59,760 nucleotides of DNA, from NCBI GenBank assembly GCA_936941155.1, contig CAKZJE010000112.1, positions 1 through 59,760 of the forward strand, in the 5' to 3' direction. Below the pieces are notes generated by a model. That model ran no database searches. It saw only the letters and a list, made by a program, of their open reading frames with translations, and had not been told where the DNA came from. Position 1 is the first letter of the stretch. Each line of letters begins with the position of its first letter. Shown here one piece after another: positions 46,691 to 56,093 of the stretch. Source of the DNA: an uncultured Methylomonas sp. GTDB taxonomy: Bacteria > Pseudomonadota > Gammaproteobacteria > Methylococcales > Methylomonadaceae. A program made the translations under genes and the position numbers.

Positions 46691-48159
46691 TATTTACGCT
46701 CCATATTAATAATCCAAGTGTCTTTGCTGCCGCCGCCTTGCGAGGAATTGACCACCAGCGAGCCAGCTTTCAAAGCCACGCGCGTCAAGCCGCCTGCCGT
46801 GACAAAGCTGTTTTCACCTTGCAAAATAAACGGGCGTAAATCAATGTGACGCGGTTCTAAATGGTCATTGCACAAAGTGGGACAAGTCGATAAAGCCAGC
46901 GTGGGTTGCGCAATATAATTGCGTGGATTTTCCTGAACCAGTTTATGAAAGTGTTTAATTTCTTTTTGCGTGGCGTGAGGCCCCACCAACATCCCATAAC
47001 CGCCGGATTCATTGGCAGGTTTTACCACCAATTCTGGCAAATGTGCTAACACATATTGCAATTGTTCAGGATCGCTGCATAAATACGTTGGTACGTTTGG
47101 CAAAATCGCTTCTTCATTCAAATAATATTCAATCATTTTCGGCACATAGGCATAAACCACTTTATCATCCGCCACGCCTGCCCCCGGCGCATTGGCAAGC
47201 GCGACATTTCCCGCTTTCCAAGCCCGCATCAAACCTCTTACGCCTAACATGGAGTCTTTATTAAACACTTCAGGGTCGAGAAATAAATCATCAATGCGTC
47301 GATAAATTACATCGACTTTTTCTAAGCCTTTGATAGTACGCATATAAACGCAATCATCATTTTTTACCACTAAATCGCCGCCTTCTACCAATTCCACGCC
47401 CATCCGTTGCGCCAAAAAAGCGTGTTCAAAATAAGCGGAGTTATAAATGCCAGGCGTTAAAACCGCGATTTGCGGATGCTGCTCAGGATTTGGCGCAAGC
47501 GAACAAAGCATTTCAAATAATTGCGCAGGATAAGCATCGACCGGCATCACGTTGAGATTTTGCAATAATTCAGGAAACACGCGCTTGGTAATCACACGGT
47601 TTTCAATCATATACGACACACCAGACGGCACGCGCAAATTATCTTCTAAAACATACACTTCGCCATCGCCGGCACGCACTAAATCGCTGCCGCAAATATT
47701 TGCCCAGCTGCCAAATTTGGGATTCATGCCGATACATTCGGGGCGAAAGTTCGCAGAAGATTGAATCAAATCTGCCGGTACAATGCCATCTTTGATAATG
47801 GCTTGCTCGTTATAAACATCGTTAATAAAACAATTGAGAGCTTTCAAACGCTGTTTTAAGCCGGCTTCGATTTTTTTCCATTCTTGATATTCAATAAGGC
47901 GTGGAATGATGTCAAACGGCCACGCGCGGTCAATATTGCCGCGCTCGCTGTACACCGTGAACGTGATGCCCATTTCCAAAATTGCCGCATCCGCAGCAGA
48001 GCGACGACCTTTTAAAGCCTCCGTGCCCAGTGTTTGCAAGTGTTGCCCCAAAGTTGAGCACAAAGGTCTTGCATCTCCAACCGGAGTAATCATTTCGTCG
48101 TAAGCTTTATAAGCTTGGTAGTTTGTCCAAAGTGAGGGGGTGGTTGTGCTTGCATTCAT
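46690..48159 (-). CDS. Circularly permuted type 2 ATP-grasp protein
   Basis: The preferred start is the ATG at 48159 (MNASTTTPSLWTNYQAYKAY), giving 489 residues; the longer frame has no family match at its start. Key motifs include ECIGMNPKFG, VLEDNLRVPSGVSYMIENR, ANAPGAGVADDKVVYAYV, and VKPANESGGYGM. The permuted ATP-grasp enzymes (COG2308) probably ligate amino acids or small peptides to targets. It is the first gene of the operon with alpha-E and the zinc peptidase; the intergenic 834 bases upstream contain only repeats. Confidence 0.93.
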   Translation of the reverse strand: MNASTTTPSLWTNYQAYKAYDEMITPVGDARPLCSTLGQHLQTLGTEALKGRRSAADAAILEMGITFTVYSERGNIDRAWPFDIIPRLIEYQEWKKIEAGLKQRLKALNCFINDVYNEQAIIKDGIVPADLIQSSANFRPECIGMNPKFGSWANICGSDLVRAGDGEVYVLEDNLRVPSGVSYMIENRVITKRVFPELLQNLNVMPVDAYPAQLFEMLCSLAPNPEQHPQIAVLTPGIYNSAYFEHAFLAQRMGVELVEGGDLVVKNDDCVYMRTIKGLEKVDVIYRRIDDLFLDPEVFNKDSMLGVRGLMRAWKAGNVALANAPGAGVADDKVVYAYVPKMIEYYLNEEAILPNVPTYLCSDPEQLQYVLAHLPELVVKPANESGGYGMLVGPHATQKEIKHFHKLVQENPRNYIAQPTLALSTCPTLCNDHLEPRHIDLRPFILQGENSFVTAGGLTRVALKAGSLVVNSSQGGGSKDTWIINMERK

Positions 48160-48548
48160 GACGGTTACATCTCCGTTTATTGCTTGATGGTGCAGGTTAA
48201 GCCCAAAACAGTGCAAGAAATTCGCACAGTGGGTAGCTTTTAGCCTGTTCTTGTTCGTATCTTTAAGACAAAGCAATAGCAATGCCATAAATGGGGTTGA
48301 AAATAAAATTCAGTGGATTTAAGTGTTAGGGGCGGTTTAAATCAAACGGAAGTGGTGTTTAAAAATTTGAGAGCGGTTTTTTGTTGTAAACAACGCCGTG
48401 TAATTTGCAAACTCATGCGGAAGCTTTCGCGCGTTTTTTCCACTGTTATAACAGCTATCTTAATTAATCAATGTTACGCGCTGTAGACGGAAAGCTAATC
48501 GTACCTAGAAAAGTTATTCTCGAGATAAGTTGTAGAGAATTTTTTAAG

Positions 48549-48590
48549 ACGACCGGTCGGTTTTTAAAAAAACTTAAGACGACTGGTCGG
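48549..48590. repeat. Pair of 12-base palindromes upstream of the copper ATPase
   Basis: ACGACCGGTCGG starts at 48549 and ACGACTGGTCGG at 48579, 30 bases apart; here the last base has changed from T to G in both. The two share CTTAAG/TTTAAG flanks. Much of the rest of 48160-48993 has no recognised gene. Confidence 0.8.
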
Positions 48591-48658
48591 TTTTCTAAAT
48601 TTTTAAACCAAAATATTCAGCGGTTAAATGAATGCTTTTACAGTTGCGCCGTGATTTT

Positions 48659-48685
48659 CCTTTCAGGTCTTAAAGACCTGAAAGG
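48659..48685. repeat. CCTTTCAGG-type hairpin
   Basis: cctttcaggtc and gacctgaaagg form a stem with a taaa loop, about 310 bases before the copper ATPase start. Unlike its relatives it is not directly behind a gene. Confidence 0.6.
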
Positions 48686-48993
48686 TTTAGCTTTGTAGAG
48701 TTCACACCTACAATGATAGGATGCGTGTTGAAAATACCCGTAAAATCAACCAGCAAAAAGTGGTGTTAAGACTCATGCCGATAAAGCCAACCATCCATGA
48801 TTGCACAAACTTTGCAGATTCTACGCCTAAAACCAACATCAACAGTTGTTTCATGCAATTCAACTCACTTACAATCGCGCCACGATTTACAAAACCTAAG
48901 CCTAGACTAATAGCCTTTCAGCCACATATACTGTCAACGCAACAAGAAAACGATTGGGACAACCGAATAATCATCTTCTGGAATTTTAAAAAA

Positions 48994-51447
48994 ATGACCG
49001 ATTCCGTAATTGCAAGTTATAAAAATTTCATTCTGGAGCACCAGCTAAAGCGGCGCATCAGAATTATTGCTCCAGTCTTAAAAAAAGATGAGGAGCGCAG
49101 TTATATTTTTGAAATATTGCTGAAAAAACGCCCTGAAATTAAACATGTGCGCTCAACTGTTGCCCTAGGTTCAGTGGTGATTGAATTTGACCCCGCGCGT
49201 TTGCCTAAATCGAATTTATTAACCTTGTTAGATGCGGTGCTCGGCAATATTGCGCATAAAGCCAAAACCGAATCGGTAAAGAAAAAAATCGACTTTTCCG
49301 AAAATCTACAAGAAATTGATTTAGCGATTGAAGGCATGACCTGCGCCTCTTGTGCGTTATTGTTGGAAATGGTGTTTAAACGCGACCCGCAAGTGAAACA
49401 AGTGAGCGTTAATTTTGGTACGGAAACCTTAAGCATTCAGGGACTTTTAACAAAAGAGGCGGTGTGCGCCAAAGTGGAAAGTTTAGGCTACAAAGCGTAT
49501 TCGATGAACACACTTTCGCAGCGCAAAAAAATGATTGAAAAAGAACATCTGCGCGTAGCATCGGCGCGGCGACGGTTTATTTGGTCTGCGGTGCTCAGCA
49601 CACCTGTGATAGCCGCAGCCATGATGATGGCAAAAGCGCGTTGGTTGAATCAAATGCAGTTTTTGTTGGTCACACCCGTGGTATTTTGGGCAGGTCAGCC
49701 TTTTTTTAGCAAAGCCCTGCGTTTAGCCAAACACCGCGCCGCGAATATGGATACGTTAATCGCATTAGGCGTAGGTTCTGCTTATGCCTATAGTTTGCCG
49801 GGTTTGATTTTTCGCAGGGGACATTTGTATTTTGAAGCCGCCGCAGCGATTATTACCTTTGTGTTATTAGGTCGCTATTTAGAAGAAAGCGCGAAAGGCA
49901 AAGCGGGCGAGGCGATTCGGCAACTGGTTGATTTGCAGCCACAAACGGCAACGCTATTAAAAGATGATGCGGAATTTGTGGTGGATGTGGAAACCGTTGT
50001 GGTGGGCGATATTTTGTTAATTCGTCCGGGCGAGAAAATTCCTAGCGATGGCGAAGTGATTGACGGTCTTTCTACTGTCGATGAGTCTATGGTGACAGGC
50101 GAAAGTATGCCGGTGGTGAAAGCCGTCGGGCAGCGCGTCATCGGTGGTTGTGTGAATGGCAACGGCATGTTGAAAATCCGTGTCACGGCGGTCGGTATGG
50201 ATACGGTGTTAGCAGGCATCGTGCACATGGTGGATCAAGCACAATCAGCAAAACTGCCGATTCAAAAACAAGTCGATAAAATTTCTGCGGTATTCGTACC
50301 TGCGGTGATGGCGATTTCCGCTTTAACTTTTGCAGGTTGGATGGCAATCGGCGCACCGTTTGCAGTGGCGTTTGGCAATGCCATCACCGTGTTATTAATC
50401 GCTTGTCCGTGCGCTTTAGGTTTAGCCACCCCCGCAGCCATTATGGTGAGCACCGGACAATCCGCGCGAAAAGGAATTTATATTCGCAATGGCGAAAGTT
50501 TGGAAGTTGCCGCAAAGTTGAATGTGATTGTGTTTGATAAAACCGGCACAATTACCGAAGGCAAACCGAAAGTCAGTGATTTACTGAATTTATCGCGCTT
50601 GGCAGATAAAACCATTATTACCCTTGCCGCTTCTGCGGAAAATAATTCCGAGCATTTTTTAGGCAAAGCGATTGTTGATTATGCGCAAGAACAAGACTTG
50701 AGTTTGAAAGACAGCAGTTATTTTCGCAGTGAAACCGGACGCGGAATTGCAGCCGAAGTGGATGGCAAAAAATTACTCTTAGGCAATCGCGCGTGGTTAG
50801 AAGAGCAACAAATTACGGTAGAAGGTTTGCTAGAAGCTGCCGGACAATTTGCCGAACAGGGAAAAACGCCAGTTTATATGGCAGTGAATGGCAAAGAAGT
50901 GGCTGTATTTGGAATTGCCGATAAGCCAAAAGCGGATGCAAAACAAGCGATTGCAAAACTGCATAAAATGGGCATTGAAACCTTGATGGTGACAGGCGAC
51001 ACCGAAAAAACCGCGCATTATGTTGCGGCAAAAGTCGGGATTGAACAAGTGGTTGCGAATGCGAAACCGGAACAAAAACTGGCGATTATTGAGCAGTTAA
51101 AAAGTGAGGGTAAACAAGTGGGCATGATTGGTGATGGCATTAATGATGCGCCTGCGTTGACTGCAGCAAATGTCGGTTTTGCGATTGGCAGCGGCACGGA
51201 CATTGCGATTGAATCGGCGGATTTAACGCTGGTGCAAGGCGATATTGCCAAAGTTGCGGAGGCAATTCGTCTTAGCAGCAAAACGATTACTGTGATTAAA
51301 GAGAATTTATTTTGGGCATTTGCGTATAACACGGTGGCAATTCCTGTTGCGGCAATGGGCAAACTGAATCCCATGATAGCCTCCGGCGCAATGGCGTTAA
51401 GCTCTGTGTCAGTTATTCTCAACTCACTACGACTCAATAAAGAATAG
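48994..51447 (+). CDS. Copper-translocating P1B-type ATPase
   Basis: The frame is open from 48721, but [14 protein letters not shown] at 48994 is the likely start, giving 817 residues. Residues about 20-90 are an HMA-like fold without its CxxC, then GMTCASC (114-120) gives a functional metal-binding domain. The core holds the transport motif [11 protein letters not shown], the phosphorylation site [15 protein letters not shown], and [13 protein letters not shown] is typical of Cu(I) exporters. The next gene, SafE-like, starts 8 bases after its stop. Confidence 0.94.
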   Translation: MTDSVIASYKNFILEHQLKRRIRIIAPVLKKDEERSYIFEILLKKRPEIKHVRSTVALGSVVIEFDPARLPKSNLLTLLDAVLGNIAHKAKTESVKKKIDFSENLQEIDLAIEGMTCASCALLLEMVFKRDPQVKQVSVNFGTETLSIQGLLTKEAVCAKVESLGYKAYSMNTLSQRKKMIEKEHLRVASARRRFIWSAVLSTPVIAAAMMMAKARWLNQMQFLLVTPVVFWAGQPFFSKALRLAKHRAANMDTLIALGVGSAYAYSLPGLIFRRGHLYFEAAAAIITFVLLGRYLEESAKGKAGEAIRQLVDLQPQTATLLKDDAEFVVDVETVVVGDILLIRPGEKIPSDGEVIDGLSTVDESMVTGESMPVVKAVGQRVIGGCVNGNGMLKIRVTAVGMDTVLAGIVHMVDQAQSAKLPIQKQVDKISAVFVPAVMAISALTFAGWMAIGAPFAVAFGNAITVLLIACPCALGLATPAAIMVSTGQSARKGIYIRNGESLEVAAKLNVIVFDKTGTITEGKPKVSDLLNLSRLADKTIITLAASAENNSEHFLGKAIVDYAQEQDLSLKDSSYFRSETGRGIAAEVDGKKLLLGNRAWLEEQQITVEGLLEAAGQFAEQGKTPVYMAVNGKEVAVFGIADKPKADAKQAIAKLHKMGIETLMVTGDTEKTAHYVAAKVGIEQVVANAKPEQKLAIIEQLKSEGKQVGMIGDGINDAPALTAANVGFAIGSGTDIAIESADLTLVQGDIAKVAEAIRLSSKTITVIKENLFWAFAYNTVAIPVAAMGKLNPMIASGAMALSSVSVILNSLRLNKE

Positions 51448-51455
51448 GACAAACT

Positions 51456-52316
51456 ATGGATCACTCAATGATGGATCATGCCGCAATGGGACATGATATG
51501 GCGGGTATGACGGAAATGGCAGCCGCCACTGGCGCAGGCAGCGTCGATTATTCTCTAGCATTTATTGCAGGTTTTTTGGGCAGCGGGCACTGCTTAGGAA
51601 TGTGCGGGGCGTTGGTGTCTGGGTATTTTATGAACTCTGGAAAACATCGTTCCTATTTACCTTATTTCATCTATCAACTCGCCAGAATTTCTGTTTACAC
51701 GATGGTGGGGTTTGCAGCCGCTTCGCTCGGTGTGGTGTTAGTTTCCAGTGGCGTATTTGGACAAGTGCAAAGTATTTTACAAATGTTCATCGGCATTGTG
51801 GTGATTTTTTTGGCGTTGGGAATTTTAGGTTGGATTCCATTTCAGGGAGCTATCCGCTTGTTGCCAATGCAGGTGTTACGAAAAGGCTATGCCAGCTCCA
51901 GAACCAAAGGGCCGATAGTGGGTGCAATGTTAGCGGGTTTTTTAAATGGCATGATGCCGTGTCCGCTCACTTTTGCCATGGCAGTGAAGGCGACAACCGC
52001 GACGACGATATTAGAAGGCGGCGCATTAATGGCTGCGTTTGGTGCAGGTACATTGCCAATGATGTTGTTTGTTAGTATTGCGTTTGGAAAAATCAGCGCG
52101 AATATTCGCGGCTTAATGCTGAAAGCGGCGGCTTTAATTATGATTTTTATGGGCGGGAATACGTTTTATCGTGGCTTGAGTTTTTATGCTGATAAAAACT
52201 TTAAGCATCACAATTATTTTGTCATGCTCAAACAGCAAATAGATTCATTGATTGTTTATTTAAACCAAGTGATCACTTACTTTGCTGATTTGGTGAATAA
52301 CATTCAAAATATGTAA
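51456..52316 (+). CDS. Sulfite exporter TauE/SafE-like membrane protein with Met/His-rich N-terminus
   Basis: The 286-residue protein starts MDHSMMDHAAMGHDMAGM, a His/Met-rich stretch that can bind copper, then has six membrane segments with GHCLGMCGALVSGY and GFLNGMMPCPLTFAMAV. This COG2836 group sits with copper ATPases and cytochrome oxidase assembly genes. It is co-transcribed with the ATPase (8-base gap). A role in copper delivery or export is inferred. Confidence 0.88.
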   Translation: MDHSMMDHAAMGHDMAGMTEMAAATGAGSVDYSLAFIAGFLGSGHCLGMCGALVSGYFMNSGKHRSYLPYFIYQLARISVYTMVGFAAASLGVVLVSSGVFGQVQSILQMFIGIVVIFLALGILGWIPFQGAIRLLPMQVLRKGYASSRTKGPIVGAMLAGFLNGMMPCPLTFAMAVKATTATTILEGGALMAAFGAGTLPMMLFVSIAFGKISANIRGLMLKAAALIMIFMGGNTFYRGLSFYADKNFKHHNYFVMLKQQIDSLIVYLNQVITYFADLVNNIQNM

Positions 52317-52326
52317 GTATTTGATA

Positions 52327-52356
52327 AACCTGACAAGTTTCTGAAACCTGTCAGGT
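52327..52356. terminator. CCTGACAAG-type hairpin between convergent genes
   Basis: aacctgacaag and cctgtcaggtt form a stem and a run of eight T residues follows on the plus strand. It lies between the SafE-like and RTX genes. Confidence 0.8.
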
Positions 52357-52368
52357 TTTTTTTCAAGC

Positions 52369-53424
52369 TTAAATCACCACAAAATCAGCCGCAGTCAAGG
52401 CTGCATGATTGGCAAGTAAGGCAACTTTTACAGCCGCGCCCGCGCCATTTGCATCTGCATCATAAGACAGCACACCAGTGCTTGCGTCATAAACAATGTA
52501 ATCATTGTTATCAACGGCTGACGCTCCTGCAACAAAGTTATCAGTATTTAAAGCACCTGCGCCACCAAGCTGGGTAAAAAATTTACTCGCAAGTTGAATC
52601 GTGTCATCTGTAACCGAAAAATCTGTAATTGTGCCATGTGAGCGATTTACAAAACGAAAGTTATCAAGCCCAACGCTACCTGTTAAAACATTATGCGCTT
52701 TCCCTGCAATCAGCGTGTCATTGCCGCCACCGCCGTCTAAGGTGTTGTTTCCACTCAGTCCCCACAAGGTATCATTGCCATCCTCACCTTTTTGCAAATC
52801 ATCACCAGCAGAGCCAAAAATCACATCATCAGCTTGCCCGCCCAATAGACTATCTGCGCCATTTCCACCGGTTATTTTATCGCTACCAAGATAACCATAA
52901 ACGGTGTCGTTGCCGTCCATGCCGTTCAATCTGTCATCACCTGTTGCATTGACGGTGTTGCTACGAACATTAGTTAAGGAATAGGTTAAATCATTGTAGT
53001 TAAAAGGCCCACCGAGCAAATCTTCTGTGCTGACCAATGTTTCTGTGGCAGACCAATTTGGTTGCACCAATGTGTGAACTTGATTGTCGGGATTATTATC
53101 AGCAGAGCCACTATAAAAATCGCGATTAGTCGTATTAACGTGCATTCTGAATTCTAGTTTTGTGCCAACAGCAAATGAGCCTAAATTGACGGTTGTTCCG
53201 ACAGGGGTGCTGTGATCATTAAACAGAAATAAATCGTTACTCGCATTACCATCGTCGCCCGGTTTGCCTTTGCTGTTTAACATCAGGTAAAGATCGTTGT
53301 CGTATGAAGCCGTGCTGCCTCTAAAAGTTGCAATAATGGCATCTGTGCTATTTGCAATGATTGTATTGCTGCCACTCGTGCCATGAAGTATGTCGTTATC
53401 TGCTGTACCGTTACGCAATGCCAT
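52369..53424 (-). CDS. RTX-type calcium-binding secreted protein
   Basis: The 351-residue protein has glycine- and aspartate-rich nonapeptides (GGNGADSLLGG, GSAGDDLQKGEDGNDTL, GGGGNDTLIAG) around residues 170-245, which bind calcium. The C-terminal LTAADFVVI fits a type I secretion signal. The N-terminal half (residues 1-160) has no known domain but also includes a GTADNDILHG repeat. No signal peptide is present. The secretion genes are not in the window. Confidence 0.85.
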   Translation of the reverse strand: MALRNGTADNDILHGTSGSNTIIANSTDAIIATFRGSTASYDNDLYLMLNSKGKPGDDGNASNDLFLFNDHSTPVGTTVNLGSFAVGTKLEFRMHVNTTNRDFYSGSADNNPDNQVHTLVQPNWSATETLVSTEDLLGGPFNYNDLTYSLTNVRSNTVNATGDDRLNGMDGNDTVYGYLGSDKITGGNGADSLLGGQADDVIFGSAGDDLQKGEDGNDTLWGLSGNNTLDGGGGNDTLIAGKAHNVLTGSVGLDNFRFVNRSHGTITDFSVTDDTIQLASKFFTQLGGAGALNTDNFVAGASAVDNNDYIVYDASTGVLSYDADANGAGAAVKVALLANHAALTAADFVVI

Positions 53425-53682
53425 AATAAAGTCCTCTGAGTTGTTGAAAATAAGTTATCTTATATCGTTAAATTATCAAATTCTATAAGGTTATTCTGTG
53501 ATGAGCTACGATAGTTTTTTGAAAGACTTTAAAAACTTGCCATAGAAGTCAAACTAAAAAAGCGAAAGAGATGAATTAAATGCAAAGCAGCAAAAGTAAT
53601 GCCAAACAGTTGAGAAACGAAGCGTTAATAACAAGATGTTTTTAAAAGCTGTTTTTTAACTTTTTCTGTGCCCCAAAAAAAA

Positions 53683-53706
53683 CCTCAATAACCGAAGTTA
53701 TTGAGG
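53683..53706 (-). terminator. Terminator of the VPLPA-CTERM gene
   Basis: cctcaataacc and ggttattgagg-type arms (with a short gaag loop) are followed on the minus strand by eight T residues. It lies 21 bases past the stop. The rest of 53425-53682 shows no gene. Confidence 0.88.
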
Positions 53707-53726
53707 CTTTTGATGCTTTGCTAAGT

Positions 53727-54359
53727 TTACGCAGATTTTCTGCGCAATCCCAATAAACCCGCTAAACCAGAACCAAACAACCAAATTGCAGCTGGAATAG
53801 GAGTTACAATTGGTGGTGGAGTTGTGCTGTACGCTCTGAAATTACTCAAACCAGCAGCAGGACCGCTAGTGGCGATATTAAAAACAGAACCAGCTGCTAC
53901 ACCGCTTGCACCAAAATCTAAAAGCAGTTCATGTTTTCCAAAATGTACCGCTAAATATTGATAAGCAACCGTGCTAAGAAAATGTGCAACGTTACCAGAC
54001 ATGATAGTGCTGGCTGTATCAACTTGAAAACCAGAACCCACAAACGGATTTGCAGGAAGACCAAACACTGTTTGTACAGTTGATCCTACCGTGCTGTAGT
54101 TTTGATTAGCTGGATAAGGGCTAGTTGATTGTCCACCAACGGCAAGACGAGTAGGGGTTGCACCAGAATAAGTAATAGTAACCCGCCCATTTTCTCCTTG
54201 AAAATAAAACGAGCCATCCAAATACGAGCCATCGGTTAAAACATTGCTTAATGAAGCAACAGGAGTTGAAGGTGTGGGTGCAGCATTTGCTGCTGAACTT
54301 GCTAAGGCGATAAAGCCGAAAACAGCAAGATTTAGAATTTTTTTATTTAAAGTTTTCAT
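53727..54359 (-). CDS. VPLPA-CTERM sorting-domain surface protein
   Basis: The 210-residue protein has a signal peptide (LNLAVFGFIALASSAANAA, cleavage near residue 27) and a C-terminal sorting tail: IPAAIWLFGSGLAGLLGLRR, a hydrophobic helix followed by Arg/Lys. This is the VPLPA-type relative of PEP-CTERM, cut by an exosortase. The central part is a beta-rich domain of unknown function. No exosortase is in the window. A riboswitch-like leader lies upstream. Confidence 0.9.
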   Translation of the reverse strand: MKTLNKKILNLAVFGFIALASSAANAAPTPSTPVASLSNVLTDGSYLDGSFYFQGENGRVTITYSGATPTRLAVGGQSTSPYPANQNYSTVGSTVQTVFGLPANPFVGSGFQVDTASTIMSGNVAHFLSTVAYQYLAVHFGKHELLLDFGASGVAAGSVFNIATSGPAAGLSNFRAYSTTPPPIVTPIPAAIWLFGSGLAGLLGLRRKSA

Positions 54360-54397
54360 AATTAAAATGTCCTTCCGAGAATTTTTTTTGAAAATTT

Positions 54398-54480
54398 TGC
54401 AGCCCAGCCATCTTTAAATATCAAAAGAGCCGCAGCTTCCCGTCCCTATCTCACGATAGGTTTGCCTATATCATCCTTGA
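54398..54480 (-). promoter_or_regulatory. Cyclic-di-GMP-I (GEMM) riboswitch aptamer
   Basis: Read on the minus strand, the stretch shows ATAGGCAAACCTATC, a GTGA tetraloop closing GATAGG, then GGGACGGGAAGC and later GATGGCTGGGCTGC. The AGGCAAACC, the GNRA-capped hairpin, and GGGACG followed by AAGC match the GEMM-I aptamer layout, ending about 40 bases before the VPLPA-CTERM ATG. The second hairpin is less regular. It would tie surface-protein production to the sessile state. Confidence 0.8.
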
Positions 54481-54763
54481 TTTGAATTTTATCAACAGAA
54501 AAATTCAATAATTAAGCGTTAATAGATTTAAAAGCAGCTAAATCTTGTCCATTCTTTCGAATATACCTTATCTTTATTTCCTACTACTTTCATCACCTAT
54601 TTGAGGTATTTTAAAAGATAAATCTCTGATTTTCTTCAAATTGTATAGCCTATTTTTCAAGTGTGTAGATTATTTGTATTGATACGAAAATAGCAATTAA
54701 GCTTACGTTACAGAACTATCTTTAGTACACTTAAGAAAATTGCAACAAAAGGAAGAATTCACC

Positions 54764-55516
54764 ATGACTTACTGTATCGCGGTATCACTCAAAGACGGCT
54801 TAGTTTTAACCTCCGATTCCAGAACCAATGCTGGCATCGACAACGTTAGCATTTACAGCAAAATGTATGCTTTCACCACTGCTGAAGATAGGAAAATTGT
54901 CTTATTAAGCGCGGGAAATTTAGCCACCACGCAAGCTGTGATTGACCAATTACGCCGCGATCGCAAAGACAAAGCGGAGGTGAATCTTGATTCTGTACGC
55001 TATTTATCGGAGGCGGCTGAATATTTAGGGCGAGTGAGCGTCGCCAAACAGCATCGCCATAAAGAAAGCGGACAAAACAGTTTTAATCCAACCGCCACGT
55101 TTATTTTGGCAGGACAAATCGGCGCAGAACCGCACGGCGCGTATCTTATTTATCCTGAAGGCAACTGCATCACCACTTCCACGCAAACGCCTTATTTGCA
55201 AATTGGAGAAAATAAATACGGCAAACCGGTTCTTGATCGTTTTTTAAGAATTGATACGCCGTTGCCAGAGGCTGGACGTTGTTGTTTGATTTCTATGGAT
55301 TCCACCATGCGCAGCAATGCCAGTGTGGGTGCGCCAGTGGAATTGTCGATTTATCACAAAGACAGTTTAAGTTTTGATGAATATTATTGTTTTCAAGAAG
55401 ATAACGAATATTTGATTAGTTTGCGCCGGATGTGGCATGAAAAATTGAAAGAGATTTTTGTGGGTTTGCCGCAGTTTAGTAAAGAAGATTCGCGCCCGCT
55501 GCCGAATAGTTTATAA
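54764..55516 (+). CDS. Anbu proteasome-like peptidase
   Basis: The frame is open from 54740, but the ATG at 54764 follows an AAAGGAAG site and gives the family-typical MTYCIAVSLKDGLVLTSDSR. Residue 2 is Thr (the N-terminal catalytic nucleophile after Met removal), with Asp18 and Lys33 at the other catalytic positions. The 250-residue protein is Anbu (BPH), related to HslV. It forms a ring peptidase. In other genomes it sits in one cluster with the ATP-grasp and alpha-E genes seen at 45752-48159. Confidence 0.92.
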   Translation: MTYCIAVSLKDGLVLTSDSRTNAGIDNVSIYSKMYAFTTAEDRKIVLLSAGNLATTQAVIDQLRRDRKDKAEVNLDSVRYLSEAAEYLGRVSVAKQHRHKESGQNSFNPTATFILAGQIGAEPHGAYLIYPEGNCITTSTQTPYLQIGENKYGKPVLDRFLRIDTPLPEAGRCCLISMDSTMRSNASVGAPVELSIYHKDSLSFDEYYCFQEDNEYLISLRRMWHEKLKEIFVGLPQFSKEDSRPLPNSL

Positions 55517-55603
55517 ATTATTGTAAAGTTACATCGTCAAATTGGTTTAAGCGCGTAGCTCCGATTGGCGATAACTTAGCGATAAAAGTTAAAATTTTTC
55601 AAG

Positions 55604-55615
55604 ACGACCAATCGT
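55604..55615. repeat. ACGACCAATCGT variant palindrome
   Basis: Preceded by caag and followed by cttag. It is a degraded member of the ACGACCGGTCGT family. Confidence 0.6.
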
Positions 55616-55637
55616 CTTAGAGGGTTGAATGCTTGCC

Positions 55638-55671
55638 AAACCTGTCAGGTCTTTAAGACCTGACAGGTTTT
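55638..55671 (+). terminator. CCTGTCAGG-type hairpin after Anbu
   Basis: aaacctgtcaggtc and gacctgacaggttt form a stem with a ttta loop and eight or more T residues after it. It lies 122 bases downstream of the Anbu stop. Confidence 0.8.
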
Positions 55672-55722
55672 TTTTTAACTCTTGATTGAATTTCCTATTT
55701 CAAATTTGTGAAATTTTTAAAA

Positions 55723-55734
55723 ACGACCAGTCGT
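55723..55734. repeat. ACGACCAGTCGT variant palindrome
   Basis: Followed by cttgaa and a T-tract, in the opposite orientation to the 23804 copies. It and 55604 are 119 bases apart instead of about 31. Confidence 0.6.
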
Positions 55735-55791
55735 CTTGAATTTTTTTCGCTGTAACACAAAGATTTAAAACAGCTCTAATCGTCTGCTGTC

Positions 55792-56087
55792 ACGACTGGC
55801 AGTCCTCAAAGGCATAGGTATCTACACATCTTTAGTTTAAAAAGTGTTTATATATCAATTGGATATTGAAATATGTAGGTTGGGTTAGCTGCTTTTTTCG
55901 TCAGAAAAAAGAGCGTAACCCAACAAAGTGCGTCTATTTTAATGCTGAATGTTGGGTTACGCTTATCTCGCCTCGCTCGATAACGCTAACCCAACCTACA
56001 AAAAACTCTTTATTATCAATGGTTTTGTTATAAAAACCATCAAACTATTTTGTGTAGATACCGATGCCTCAAAGGACTGCCAGTCGT
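55792..56087. repeat. Nested inverted-repeat element, shell B with GTTGGGTTA core
   Basis: The outer arms, about 43 bases each, begin acgactggcagtcc and return as aggactgccagtcgt, both holding a gtagataccgatgcc-type stretch. The inner core (55875-55999, 125 bases) is the same GTAGGTTGGGTTAGC / GCTAACCCAACCTAC unit as at 25194, in inverted order inside. The right end lies 6 bases before the rsmI stop codon. No gene lies inside. Confidence 0.82.
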
Positions 56088-56093
56088 CATTGC

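Noticed and set aside
48721-48993. N-terminal extension of the copper ATPase
   Set aside because: The 91 extra residues show no family pattern and overlap a dispersed repeat region. The ATG at 48994 fits the family.
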